DNA of 8,992 nt from QHBQ01 sp038230695 (GTDB taxonomy: Bacteria > Chloroflexota > Chloroflexia > QHBQ01): positions 1-8,992 of the forward strand of contig JBBRMT010000200.1 in NCBI GenBank assembly GCA_038230695.1, read 5' to 3'. The position numbers and the translations under genes were made by a program. A model generated the notes under the pieces. The model had not been told where the DNA came from. It saw nothing but the letters and a program-made list of their open reading frames with translations, and searched no databases. Shown in pieces: positions 1-7,156 of the stretch (its first letter is position 1; each line of letters opens with the position of its first letter).

Positions 1-3000
1 ACCATCCACCGGGCGGGCGCAGGTTCGCACACGCTCAGTGAGGTGGTCCATAACTTCCTCACCTATAATTACGACATGGGCGGCCCATACTTCAATTCGC
101 TATCCGGTATCTGGCACGGGTTCGAGTTCGAGAATCAGACGATAAAGACCAGCTGGGGACTGAATACCGATAGCGGTGGTAGCTGGCTCTCACAATCCAA
201 AACCACCAACTACCTTTACGAGACTGGTGCCAGCCAGTATGGGCGGATGCTGTCGCAATCGGAGTACGATGCAGGTGGCACGCGGGTGCGTAAGACTAAC
301 TACCTCTACGACACCAACGTGGTCGAGGGTGGGGCGTACATCGCTGACCGCCAATCGGAGCAGGACATCCTCAACCAGAACAACAACTTCCTGGCGGTTA
401 CCCTAATGGGCTATGATGGTCTCAATATCGGCCAGGTCGGTTCGCACGGTAGCCTCACCCGCCAGATCAAGTTCTACGATGTGCCGCTGGCGACCAGCAT
501 CCAGGGGATTACTCTGCACGGCTCGGACGCGACTTACGGCTACGATGCTAGCTATGGCAACCAGAACACCGCGACTACCTACACCGGACCAGGTAACGGC
601 AGTTGGAACGGCAGCGTCTGGACGCTCTCCGCCCCAGGTAATAGTAGCACCGCCCGCACCACCACTACTACCTACGAGACGACGTTCAATACCTTCCCCA
701 CCCAGATGACCCACCCCACGGTCAATGGTGTGACCCTCACCGACCAGGCAGGCTACGACTACCGCATGGGGGTAATGAACCAGACCATTGACTTCAATAA
801 TAATACCACGAACGCATATTACGATAGCTTTGGTCGCATGACCCAGCTAGTCAAGCCTGGCGATAGCTATAGCTTCCCCACTGTGCAGGCGGTCTACTCC
901 GATACCGCTATACCTTTCCAGTACATCGTCGCCCGCCAGGCAATCGCCGGGCAGAGTGGCAACAAACCCAGCCAGATGTTCTACGATGGGATGGGCCAGC
1001 AGATCCAGACCAAAGACACGAGCCAGGGTCGCAACGGTGAGCAGAATGTGGTTGCCGATAATGTCTATGACGGAGTGGGCAACAAGACTGCCACCGACCA
1101 GCCGCGCTATGTGGCGAACACCACCTGCAGCGTTTGGAGCTACTGCCCGCTGCCCGGCAATGGATTGTACTGGACTAACACCAGCTACGACGCGCTCAAC
1201 CGCGCGCTGGTGGTGACCAAACCCGACCATACCACTACCTCGATGACCTACTGGATGCCCACTGGAGGTAATGGGCCTGCTACTACTATCATAGATGGGG
1301 ATTCGCACAAGCAGCAATCATTCTCCGATATGCTAGGGCGGCTGACCCTGGTGAGTGAGTTTACTGGCACCAACCCCTGGACAGGGTATGCCAACACCGC
1401 CTACACATACAGCCCGCTCGATCTGCTCACCAGGACGCAAGATAATGTGGGCAACGTCATCACGATGAACTACGACAGCCTGGGCCGCAAGACCTCGATG
1501 AGCGACCCCGACATGGGCAGCTTCAGCTACGTGTACGACCCCAATGGCAACCTGACCCAGCAGACTGATGCCAAGAGCCAGACGATTTTCTTCAGCTACG
1601 ACCTACTTGACCGCCTCACCCAGAAGAGTTACTCGACTGGCGATGCCGCCGACTACTATTACTACGACCAAAATACCTTCAGCAATGGCAAGGGGCAGCG
1701 CACCTCGATGGTCAAGGGCTTTACCAACACGCAATGGGGCTATGATGCGCGAGGCAACACCAACTATGCGGTTTCCCAGTTGACCAATGGCGGGGGCTTC
1801 TACAACTACCAGTGGGCCTACGACAGCGGCAACCGCCTGAGTTCGATTACCTACCCAGGTGGTGAGCAGGTCAGCTATACCTACGACAATGGCTGGCGAC
1901 CTAATCGGATGTATTACGGCGGCAACCCCGCCAACTGCTACGTCTGCAACGCTCATTACACCGCACTGGGTCAGCCGCTAGATCAGACTGACGGCAGCAC
2001 CACAAACGTAATTGATACCTACAGCTACAGTAGCCCAATGCAGCGCCTCTCCGAGCTGCAGGTGGGTACGCAGGGCGGTGGCTATGGTAACTATTTCAGC
2101 CGCAATTACAGCTACGACAATGTCGGCAATGTTCACAGCATCACCAACAACTTCAGCGGCGGCGAAACTCAAACCTATAGCTACGACTCGCTCGATCGGC
2201 TGAACAACTGGACCACTTCGACCGGCGTTAACGAGACCTACCAGTACGATACCATCGGCAACCTGACCAGCAAAGCAGGGACGGCCTATGCCTACGGCGC
2301 GAACGGCAATGGCACCGGCGCAGGCCCGCACCAGGCAAGAGTTGTTGGCGGGCAGAACTACAGCTACGATGCTAATGGCAACCTGAACTCAGGGGCAGGG
2401 CGCACCTACACCTGGAACACCGACAATCAGCCGACCAGTGTTAGCTATGGTTCGGGACAGAACGAAACCTACACTTACGATGCCGATGGCGCACGCGTGA
2501 TCAAGCGTATTCCCGTTGGCCCTAGCTTTACCTATACCTACTATGTGGGTAGGTTGTATGAGGCGGACAGCAGTGGCGTGACCCGTACCATGTATCAGTT
2601 CAATGGCCAGGTGGTAACCGAACGCATTCACAACGGCACAGACAAGGTATACTATCTGCACGGCGACCATCTGGGCAGCGTGGCGTTGACCACCGACCAG
2701 AATGGCAACCTAGCAAGCAGCCAGGAGTTCAAGCCCTGGGGCGAGGTGCGCTCCGGTGGGGTGAGCCAGACCACTATCAACTATACCGGCCAGAAGCTTG
2801 ACAGCACCGGGCTATTGTATTATAATGCTCGCTACTATGACCCTGTTCTGGCACGGTTCATCTCGGCTGATAACGTTGTAGCTAACTGGAAGAAACCACA
2901 GGATTTCAATCGTTACAGCTACGTTAATAATAACCCACTAAACTATACCGACCCTACAGGCCACTGCCGTACTCCAGACGGAGATAGCCGACCAGATACT

Positions 3001-3615
3001 GATCCTGCCTGTAACCAAGACTACCAAACACCGGCCTCGGAGAGCGATCTTCATTACGCATATAATGAACTATGGGGAGTGAAGAACGTTGATGAGAATG
3101 GACACTCTATCGAACAGGGTAGGGAAAGTTACTTCGAACGAGTGGATAAGCGTCTTCGCTACCTAGAAGAGGTTTGGTATTTCTACACCGCGAAGCTAAA
3201 GAACCCTAACCTGTCACCTGAAACCGCTGCTGCCTATAAAGATTCGGCGGATAAGGCATTGACTGAGCTTGCGATGGATTCCTTTTACATGGATTACGGA
3301 CGCTATCCTACCGAGGCTGAACTCAAGTGGTGGAAAGGAGTGATCCAAGATATTCTAATAAACCATCCTGATGCTCCACCTAACGGTGGAGAAACCCCAG
3401 ATGGAGGCTATAACCCAACCAGTCGCATTTTTTATATACTGCAGCTCAAGCTCCTAGCTGATTGGCGTAGTGGTTATGAACACCCCTGGATTCATTGGCC
3501 GCAAGCGCCACCCCTACCTTGTCAAGGAGGCAATAGATGGGGAACGTGCAAGTTAGCCTGCGTGCTTAGCGGAATTCGGCTAGGCACTCAACTCAACGGT
3601 ACAGTACGCCATTAG
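1..3615 (+). CDS. RHS/YD-repeat protein with RHS core and variable C-terminal tip (5' end outside window)
   Basis: Large secreted or surface RHS-family protein, probably a polymorphic-toxin carrier. The frame is open to base 1 and position 43 is only an internal GTG, so the gene is 5' truncated by the window. Numbering from that GTG: residues ~1-100 resemble the segment before the repeats in RHS/Tc-B-like proteins (YDAGGTRVRKTNYLYDT). YD repeats of the type Y-D-x-x-G/D-R/N-L follow at about 260, 382, 477, 498, 519, 614, 691, 714, 735, 775 and 812. The RHS core spans ~867-974, with YYLHGDHLGSV, GLLYYNARYYDP, RFISAD and NRYSYVNNNPLNYTDPTGH. In known RHS proteins the repeats form a shell that encloses the C-terminal tip. 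The tip (975-1190) has an aromatic, charged helical look but no nuclease, deaminase or protease motif I recognise. Its last ~40 residues look atypical and may be frameshifted. GC content drops from about 60% in the core to 42-47% in the tip (hand counts of single 60-base lines). RHS assignment is near certain; toxin activity is inferred. Confidence 0.95.
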   Translation, partial: TIHRAGAGSHTLSEVVHNFLTYNYDMGGPYFNSLSGIWHGFEFENQTIKTSWGLNTDSGGSWLSQSKTTNYLYETGASQYGRMLSQSEYDAGGTRVRKTNYLYDTNVVEGGAYIADRQSEQDILNQNNNFLAVTLMGYDGLNIGQVGSHGSLTRQIKFYDVPLATSIQGITLHGSDATYGYDASYGNQNTATTYTGPGNGSWNGSVWTLSAPGNSSTARTTTTTYETTFNTFPTQMTHPTVNGVTLTDQAGYDYRMGVMNQTIDFNNNTTNAYYDSFGRMTQLVKPGDSYSFPTVQAVYSDTAIPFQYIVARQAIAGQSGNKPSQMFYDGMGQQIQTKDTSQGRNGEQNVVADNVYDGVGNKTATDQPRYVANTTCSVWSYCPLPGNGLYWTNTSYDALNRALVVTKPDHTTTSMTYWMPTGGNGPATTIIDGDSHKQQSFSDMLGRLTLVSEFTGTNPWTGYANTAYTYSPLDLLTRTQDNVGNVITMNYDSLGRKTSMSDPDMGSFSYVYDPNGNLTQQTDAKSQTIFFSYDLLDRLTQKSYSTGDAADYYYYDQNTFSNGKGQRTSMVKGFTNTQWGYDARGNTNYAVSQLTNGGGFYNYQWAYDSGNRLSSITYPGGEQVSYTYDNGWRPNRMYYGGNPANCYVCNAHYTALGQPLDQTDGSTTNVIDTYSYSSPMQRLSELQVGTQGGGYGNYFSRNYSYDNVGNVHSITNNFSGGETQTYSYDSLDRLNNWTTSTGVNETYQYDTIGNLTSKAGTAYAYGANGNGTGAGPHQARVVGGQNYSYDANGNLNSGAGRTYTWNTDNQPTSVSYGSGQNETYTYDADGARVIKRIPVGPSFTYTYYVGRLYEADSSGVTRTMYQFNGQVVTERIHNGTDKVYYLHGDHLGSVALTTDQNGNLASSQEFKPWGEVRSGGVSQTTINYTGQKLDSTGLLYYNARYYDPVLARFISADNVVANWKKPQDFNRYSYVNNNPLNYTDPTGHCRTPDGDSRPDTDPACNQDYQTPASESDLHYAYNELWGVKNVDENGHSIEQGRESYFERVDKRLRYLEEVWYFYTAKLKNPNLSPETAAAYKDSADKALTELAMDSFYMDYGRYPTEAELKWWKGVIQDILINHPDAPPNGGETPDGGYNPTSRIFYILQLKLLADWRSGYEHPWIHWPQAPPLPCQGGNRWGTCKLACVLSGIRLGTQLNGTVRH

Positions 3616-3616
3616 C

Positions 3617-3653
3617 TAGCGCCACGACTATCCGTACTCGCAGCTTGGCGCTA
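3617..3653 (+). terminator. Hairpin directly after the RHS stop codon, possible terminator
   Basis: TAGCGCCA at 3617-3624 is the exact reverse complement of TGGCGCTA at 3646-3653. This gives an 8-bp GC-rich stem with a 21-base loop, starting one base after the RHS stop TAG. The bases after it (AAAGCTTTCAG) contain only three T in a row, so it is not a textbook intrinsic terminator. It could instead protect the 3' end of the message. Position is the main support. Confidence 0.35.
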
Positions 3654-3719
3654 AAGCTTTCAGAGTCACGACAAAGCGACAAGGACGGCATCACTACTAG
3701 CTAAAGGAAGGCATACACT

Positions 3720-3820
3720 CACTATCTTTGCACTTTCGGGTTTTGCCACAACCTCTTGCGTCTTAGCAGCGCCAATGACTACAAGATATGGACGAAAATG
3801 GCAAAAGTGCAAAGATAGTG
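3720..3820. mobile_element. MITE-like element, 101 bp, with terminal inverted repeats and target-site duplication
   Basis: The left end CACTATCTTTGCACTTT (3720-3736) is repeated as its exact reverse complement at 3804-3820. Beyond these 17 bases the match continues as TGCCA (left 3744-3748, right 3799-3803) if a 7-base insertion, CGGGTTT, is allowed in the left arm. Directly outside the ends lies the direct repeat ATACACT (3713-3719 and 3821-3827). It can be read as 8 bp, ATACACTC, if the element is placed one base to the right. Inverted ends plus a flanking duplication are the signature of a transposed non-autonomous element. It has no coding capacity, so mobilisation would need a transposase from a full-length relative elsewhere. 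I cannot name the insertion-sequence family; a 7-8 bp duplication fits several. A simple RNA hairpin is the alternative, but it would not explain the flanking duplication. Confidence 0.72.
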
Positions 3821-3828
3821 ATACACTC

Positions 3829-3863
3829 TTACTCAGGTAAAACCTACGGGATTACCTGAGTAA
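3829..3863. promoter_or_regulatory. Perfect 12-bp inverted repeat made of two TTAC-N4-GTAA dyads; operator or hairpin
   Basis: TTACTCAGGTAA (3829-3840) and TTACCTGAGTAA (3852-3863) are exact reverse complements separated by 11 bases. Each arm is also a small dyad, TTAC-N4-GTAA, so the site reads equally as two copies of one operator with centres 23 bp apart, about two helical turns. As RNA it would form a 12-bp stem, extended by C3828-G3864. It lies 56 bases upstream of the lipoprotein start and next to the right end of the MITE-like element. There is no T-run after it, which argues against an intrinsic terminator. Whether it acts as DNA operator or RNA hairpin cannot be told from sequence. 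Confidence 0.4.
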
Positions 3864-3910
3864 GGGAATCTATCCTGGTTTTCAGAGAACCGGTTGAAAC
3901 CCACTTTTAG

Positions 3911-3917
3911 AGAGGAG
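3911..3917 (+). promoter_or_regulatory. Ribosome binding site of the lipoprotein gene
   Basis: AGAGGAG lies 2 bases before the first ATG (3920) and 5 bases before the second, adjacent ATG (3923). The spacing favours initiation at 3923, which would shorten the protein by one methionine and leave the signal peptide intact. Confidence 0.65.
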
Positions 3918-3919
3918 CT

Positions 3920-4723
3920 ATGATGAAAGCCATTCGCATTTTCACCTTGCTAGTAATAATCGTACTCTTTGTTGCTGCCTGTAGCGGTAATCAGGCAGGG
4001 GTTCAACTTGGAGAGCGAATTGCTATTAGCACTGCTATCCCAACAACCCAAAACACAACGGTATCTAGCACCTCTACTACAACCAAGGTTAACGTGGTGC
4101 AGTATACTTACTATAGGGCTTCGGCCCACAAGGCCGAGCTGGTTGGGATTGTAAGTAACGATGGCGGAGGGCCTATCTCAGCAATCCAACTCCATGCTAT
4201 CCTAATCAACCAGAGTAACAAAATAGTCGGAACGAGCGATGAGAGTTCCGATTTTCAGCTAAGTAACGTAGTTTTGTCGCCAGGACGGACCGTCGGATTC
4301 AGATTGGATATAATTAATGAAGGGGATTGGTCTAAAGAGGACGTTGAAGTGAAAGCCTCAGCTTACAACCCAAGTGAAGCCTCCAAGGGAGTTGCAAATC
4401 CTAAACCCATTACTGGCCTAGTCGTAAGCAGAGATAAACTTTCCGGTAACCCCACCGAAGGCTACATACTTACTGGTATCATTAGGAACAATGGCAGCTA
4501 TTCAGCCTATCTAGTCAATGCAGCAGCAACTGCTTATGATGCCAATGGTAAAGTTGTTGATGTTGCTATTGGCTTTGTGCTACCGAGCCGATCAGCGACA
4601 AATGGCCTTCAGCCAGCTATGTTGCAAGGAGAATCGGCGCAATTTGAGGCCCATTTCCAGCGCAAAGGGATCGAGATTGCCAGATATGAGGTGATTGGAC
4701 TTGGCGCTCAGTATCATGGTTGA
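3920..4723 (+). CDS. Lipoprotein with two FxLYD-like domains, putative
   Basis: Predicted 267-residue exported lipoprotein. Residues 1-20 form a signal peptide (M-M-K-A-I-R then a hydrophobic run) ending in a lipobox, V-A-A-C, with the lipidated cysteine at 21. A Ser/Thr-rich linker (about 36-57) follows, typical of a tether away from the membrane. Residues ~58-150 look like an FxLYD domain: VVQYTYYRAS, a V-G-I-V-S-N-D strand, then L-S-P-G-R-T before a final strand. Residues ~165-265 look like a diverged second copy (GYILTGIIRNNGSYSA, ATAYDANGKVV, LQGESAQFEAHF). FxLYD is a beta-sandwich domain of surface proteins without known catalysis. The gene lies on the same strand behind the variable RHS tip and shares its lower GC content (about 48-50% in sampled lines), so it may be a partner or immunity protein. 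That role is inference from position. The gene could equally be an independent envelope protein. The signal peptide call is firm and the domain call is good. Confidence 0.88.
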   Translation: MMKAIRIFTLLVIIVLFVAACSGNQAGVQLGERIAISTAIPTTQNTTVSSTSTTTKVNVVQYTYYRASAHKAELVGIVSNDGGGPISAIQLHAILINQSNKIVGTSDESSDFQLSNVVLSPGRTVGFRLDIINEGDWSKEDVEVKASAYNPSEASKGVANPKPITGLVVSRDKLSGNPTEGYILTGIIRNNGSYSAYLVNAAATAYDANGKVVDVAIGFVLPSRSATNGLQPAMLQGESAQFEAHFQRKGIEIARYEVIGLGAQYHG

Positions 4724-4855
4724 TAGAATCCCATCAGCTATAAGCATCCCATTATCTACAAATGATGCTGCATTTGCTAGCTTAAGTAGCTATTTATAGC
4801 GTATCGAGGCTTTGGCGCTGCAATAGCCAATATGAACCTGCCCTCCTTCCCCCTC
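4724..4855. other. Convergent intergenic region
   Basis: These 132 bases separate two genes that end toward each other. A weak stem, TTGGC (4812-4816) with GCCAA (4826-4830), and a 4-bp stem at 4789-4800 are the only structures seen. No strong bidirectional terminator is visible. Confidence 0.5.
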
Positions 4856-7111
4856 TCACCGCGTCACCCTCAACCCACCCACTGTCACGCTAAGGTCACG
4901 ATAGTCCTTAGCATCGAGACCCAGGCTGCGCGGCGAGGCGTAGCCGTCCAGCACATTCAGGCTCAGGAAGTTCGTGCCTTCGTCGAGCTTCAGTTGCACG
5001 GTATAGCTGGTCACGCTGGTGGGGATGGTCTGCTGCCAGAGCGGGCCGCTGCCCAGGCTCAGGCTCAAGCGGCGCGGTTGGGCAAACGCGGCGGTGTTGA
5101 AACTGAAGTTGTATGCGCCTGCCTGCCCTGGCGGCACTACCAGGCGCAGGGTGGCGTGATCCTTGTCCATCCAGCGGCGCAATCCCTGCGGCGTTTGCTC
5201 CGCCTGATACCAGTTCTCGCCCATCAATATCAGCGGCGTGGTGAATGCTCTGGTGGGGGTCTGGTAGGCAACTATGTCACTATCCTCATAAATCTCCGGC
5301 TGGCTCTGCCCCGCGCTGGCGAACAGGTGGTCGAAGAAGGTTCGCGCCCGCGCCAGGTCAGCCGCCTTGCCGTAATCCCCCTTGTACAGCACCACGTAGC
5401 GAAACTGATACGCATTCAGCATCGTGATGAGCGTGTCGCTGGAGCTGGCGCTGGCATTGATGTCGGGGGCGCTGATGTTGCTGACAAACCAATCCTGCAT
5501 ACTTACCGCGATGCTGAAGTGGTCGTCAACCTGGCGCGAGAGGTAGCCGTCGGCAATCGCCTTCTGGTGGAAAACCTGGTTGAGAGTGCGCGCATACTCC
5601 ACCCGCCCATGCCCAGTGAATGGCAGTTCAAGGATAGCATACTGCGTTGAGTCTTGCCCCAACTGGCTGAAGAATATGGGCGCAGCAACCGGCGCTGCGG
5701 GGAAGGGAAAGATAAGGAACTCTGCCGCTAGTGCGAGGCTCAATCCACCCGCCAGCCAACGTTGCCATCGTCCCCGCTGCAACAGCCAGGCGGCCCCCAG
5801 GCCGATAAGCACTGCGTAGCAGAGATCGAACGGGGCGAGCAACCGATTGGAGCCACGCATCAGCGAGAACACTGGCAGTTTGACTAGCAGGGCAAACGGC
5901 AGTGGGATGCCGGTATCCACCGTCGCTACCTGCAATGATGGTCCCAGCGCCAGCACCATCAAGGCTAGCGCCGCCACCAACCAATAGCCACTGCGCCGCC
6001 GCCACCAGCCAATCGCCCCGATGACCGCCAAAGTCAACGCTGCAAATCCCAGGTAGCTCATCCGGCTCATGCAGGTAGCCACCACCCCCACACAGCTAGC
6101 GTTATTAGTCGGCAGCGGGCTGAGGAGCTGATCGGTTATCCCCCCTTCCAGCGTGTGCAGCGATACCGGTGTGATGAAGGACAGCAAGTCGCTGGCGTTG
6201 AGCAAGCGTTGCTGCTGTGGAAAGTCGGTCCGGACTGTGCCGCTAATCGCATCGTTGAGCGTAGCGAGGATGACTGGGGCGCAGAGTAGCGCCCAGAGCA
6301 GCCCCACCGCCGCCACCGCCCCTGCCTGGCGTAGCAGCCAGCCCCCGCCCTGGTGCCTCGCCGACCACAAATAGGCCAGCAGCAACAGCCCAGTCAGCAG
6401 CAGGCCATCAATCAACAGATACCAATCAATCAGGTTGTTGAGACTGAGCAGCAACGCGGCAGCAACCATCCAGGCGAGGATTTGGCGATTAAGCGGTTTG
6501 TGCGCCGCAGAGACCGCATCGCGAAGGCGGAGCAGGGCATAGAGGTATAGCGGGAGGAACTCGGTGGAGAAGAGGTTGCTCTGACCGCGCAGCACATCAA
6601 GATGGTATGGAGAACAGGCAAACGCCAGCCCGCCGACGAAACCAGCGATGCGGTTGCCGCTGACATAGCTGACCAGCAGGTAAGCGCCATAGCCACACAG
6701 GGTGAAGGCAAAGAAGATGATAATATTGTAGGTTGTCACCAGGTTGAAGAACTGTTGCAACACGAGGCCCAGCGTCATATTGAATGGCTGCAGCGTATGC
6801 AACCACAAGCCAACACCCGGCGCTTGATAATCGGGCCAGTAGATAAGCGGGTTGTAAAAAGGGTTGTGGTGCATGATAAGCAGCGCATAACGAAACCACC
6901 ACAGATTCCACAGGTTCTGGTCGCGATCCAGCACCAAAAAGCGATCCGCCGGGGTTTCGGTGGCAAAGTTGAGGATGACCGGCCAGGTAAAGATGATGGT
7001 GACGACCAAGTAGGCAGCGAGCGGCAGTAGGTGGTGCAGCAAAGAGCGGTGACGGACAGGAGATGGGTCTGCGGTTATGGTGTCGTGGGCAAGACTAGCC
7101 GAATCGCTCAT
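4856..7111 (-). CDS. Multispanning membrane protein, GT-C/YfhO-like glycosyltransferase candidate, with extracytoplasmic C-terminal region
   Basis: A 751-residue integral membrane protein. The first helix is about 28-48. It is followed by an extracytoplasmic loop with L-D-R-D-Q-N-L-W-N-L-W-W (61-72), whose acidic pair (D62, D64) matches the position where GT-C enzymes keep catalytic Asp residues. Further helices fall near 130-150, 155-165, 183-195, 211-250, 263-285, 352-370, 377-392, 403-412, 430-445 and 453-470. A conserved-looking S-P-Y-H-L-D segment lies at 167-172 and L-M-R-G-S-N-R-L at 417-424. Residues ~475-751 are hydrophilic; 630-751 look beta-rich (ENWYQAE, then alternating strands). 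GT-C proteins use lipid-linked sugars to glycosylate lipids or proteins at the outer face; donor and acceptor here are unknown. The ATG at 7111 was chosen because AAAAGGAAG lies 9 bases upstream. A longer frame to 7234 would overlap the upstream gene by 86 bases and adds an atypical N-terminus. It ends convergently with the lipoprotein gene, 132 bp apart. Confidence 0.85.
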   Translation of the reverse strand: MSDSASLAHDTITADPSPVRHRSLLHHLLPLAAYLVVTIIFTWPVILNFATETPADRFLVLDRDQNLWNLWWFRYALLIMHHNPFYNPLIYWPDYQAPGVGLWLHTLQPFNMTLGLVLQQFFNLVTTYNIIIFFAFTLCGYGAYLLVSYVSGNRIAGFVGGLAFACSPYHLDVLRGQSNLFSTEFLPLYLYALLRLRDAVSAAHKPLNRQILAWMVAAALLLSLNNLIDWYLLIDGLLLTGLLLLAYLWSARHQGGGWLLRQAGAVAAVGLLWALLCAPVILATLNDAISGTVRTDFPQQQRLLNASDLLSFITPVSLHTLEGGITDQLLSPLPTNNASCVGVVATCMSRMSYLGFAALTLAVIGAIGWWRRRSGYWLVAALALMVLALGPSLQVATVDTGIPLPFALLVKLPVFSLMRGSNRLLAPFDLCYAVLIGLGAAWLLQRGRWQRWLAGGLSLALAAEFLIFPFPAAPVAAPIFFSQLGQDSTQYAILELPFTGHGRVEYARTLNQVFHQKAIADGYLSRQVDDHFSIAVSMQDWFVSNISAPDINASASSSDTLITMLNAYQFRYVVLYKGDYGKAADLARARTFFDHLFASAGQSQPEIYEDSDIVAYQTPTRAFTTPLILMGENWYQAEQTPQGLRRWMDKDHATLRLVVPPGQAGAYNFSFNTAAFAQPRRLSLSLGSGPLWQQTIPTSVTSYTVQLKLDEGTNFLSLNVLDGYASPRSLGLDAKDYRDLSVTVGGLRVTR

Positions 7112-7120
7112 CAGGTCGAG

Positions 7121-7129
7121 CTTCCTTTT
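7121..7129 (-). promoter_or_regulatory. Ribosome binding site that fixes the start at 7111
   Basis: On the minus strand AAAAGGAAG ends 9 bases before the ATG at 7111. No comparable site was seen before the upstream in-frame start at 7234, so this site decides the start of the 751-residue protein. Confidence 0.6.
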
Positions 7130-7147
7130 GGAATTATTCACTCCACA

Positions 7148-7156
7148 ATTATAGCA
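7148..7156 (-). promoter_or_regulatory. Possible extended -10 promoter for the 751-residue membrane protein
   Basis: The minus strand reads TGCTATAAT, an exact TGn-TATAAT extended -10 element. The TAA stop of the upstream 470-residue gene lies inside the hexamer. At 17-bp spacing the -35 position has only a weak match (GAACGT), which extended -10 promoters tolerate. Initiation here would leave a leader of about 30 bases carrying the ribosome binding site. This would let the downstream gene be expressed apart from the upstream pair. Chance occurrence at a gene end is possible. Confidence 0.35.

Larger units (their letters stand above)
3616..3919. other. Non-coding interval between RHS gene and lipoprotein gene
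   Basis: These 304 bases carry no convincing reading frame. Three structured pieces fill much of the space and are listed separately: a hairpin directly after the RHS stop, a MITE-like element, and a perfect 12-bp inverted repeat. No clear -35/-10 pair for the lipoprotein gene was found. A further weak 6-bp stem (CTGGTT 3875-3880 with AACCGG 3888-3893, one G-U pair) lies before the ribosome binding site. Confidence 0.7.

Noticed and set aside
43..45. GTG at 43 as true start of the RHS gene
   Set aside because: The frame stays open to base 1, there is no ribosome binding site, and RHS proteins have long N-terminal parts before this region.
847..1317. Minus-strand open frames inside the RHS gene (for example 156 codons here; similar at 403-714, 1603-1956, 1978-2331)
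   Set aside because: They mirror the YD-repeat coding strand, are low in complexity and have no start signals.
820..2500. Repeated TACGA-type words across the RHS gene as a DNA repeat array
   Set aside because: They are the coding consequence of YD repeats. Spacing is irregular and the intervening bases differ, so this is not a CRISPR or tandem DNA repeat.
3875..3893. Small hairpin CTGGTT / AACCGG before the lipoprotein gene
   Set aside because: The stem is 6 bp with one G-U pair and nothing functional around it; such stems are common by chance.
4789..4830. Short stems in the convergent gap as terminators
   Set aside because: Stems of only 4-5 bp without a T-run cannot support a terminator call.
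4832..5650. Plus-strand open frame of 272 codons
   Set aside because: It lies wholly antisense to the C-terminal half of the 751-residue membrane protein, whose composition and helices are genuine. It has no ribosome binding site or recognisable domain.
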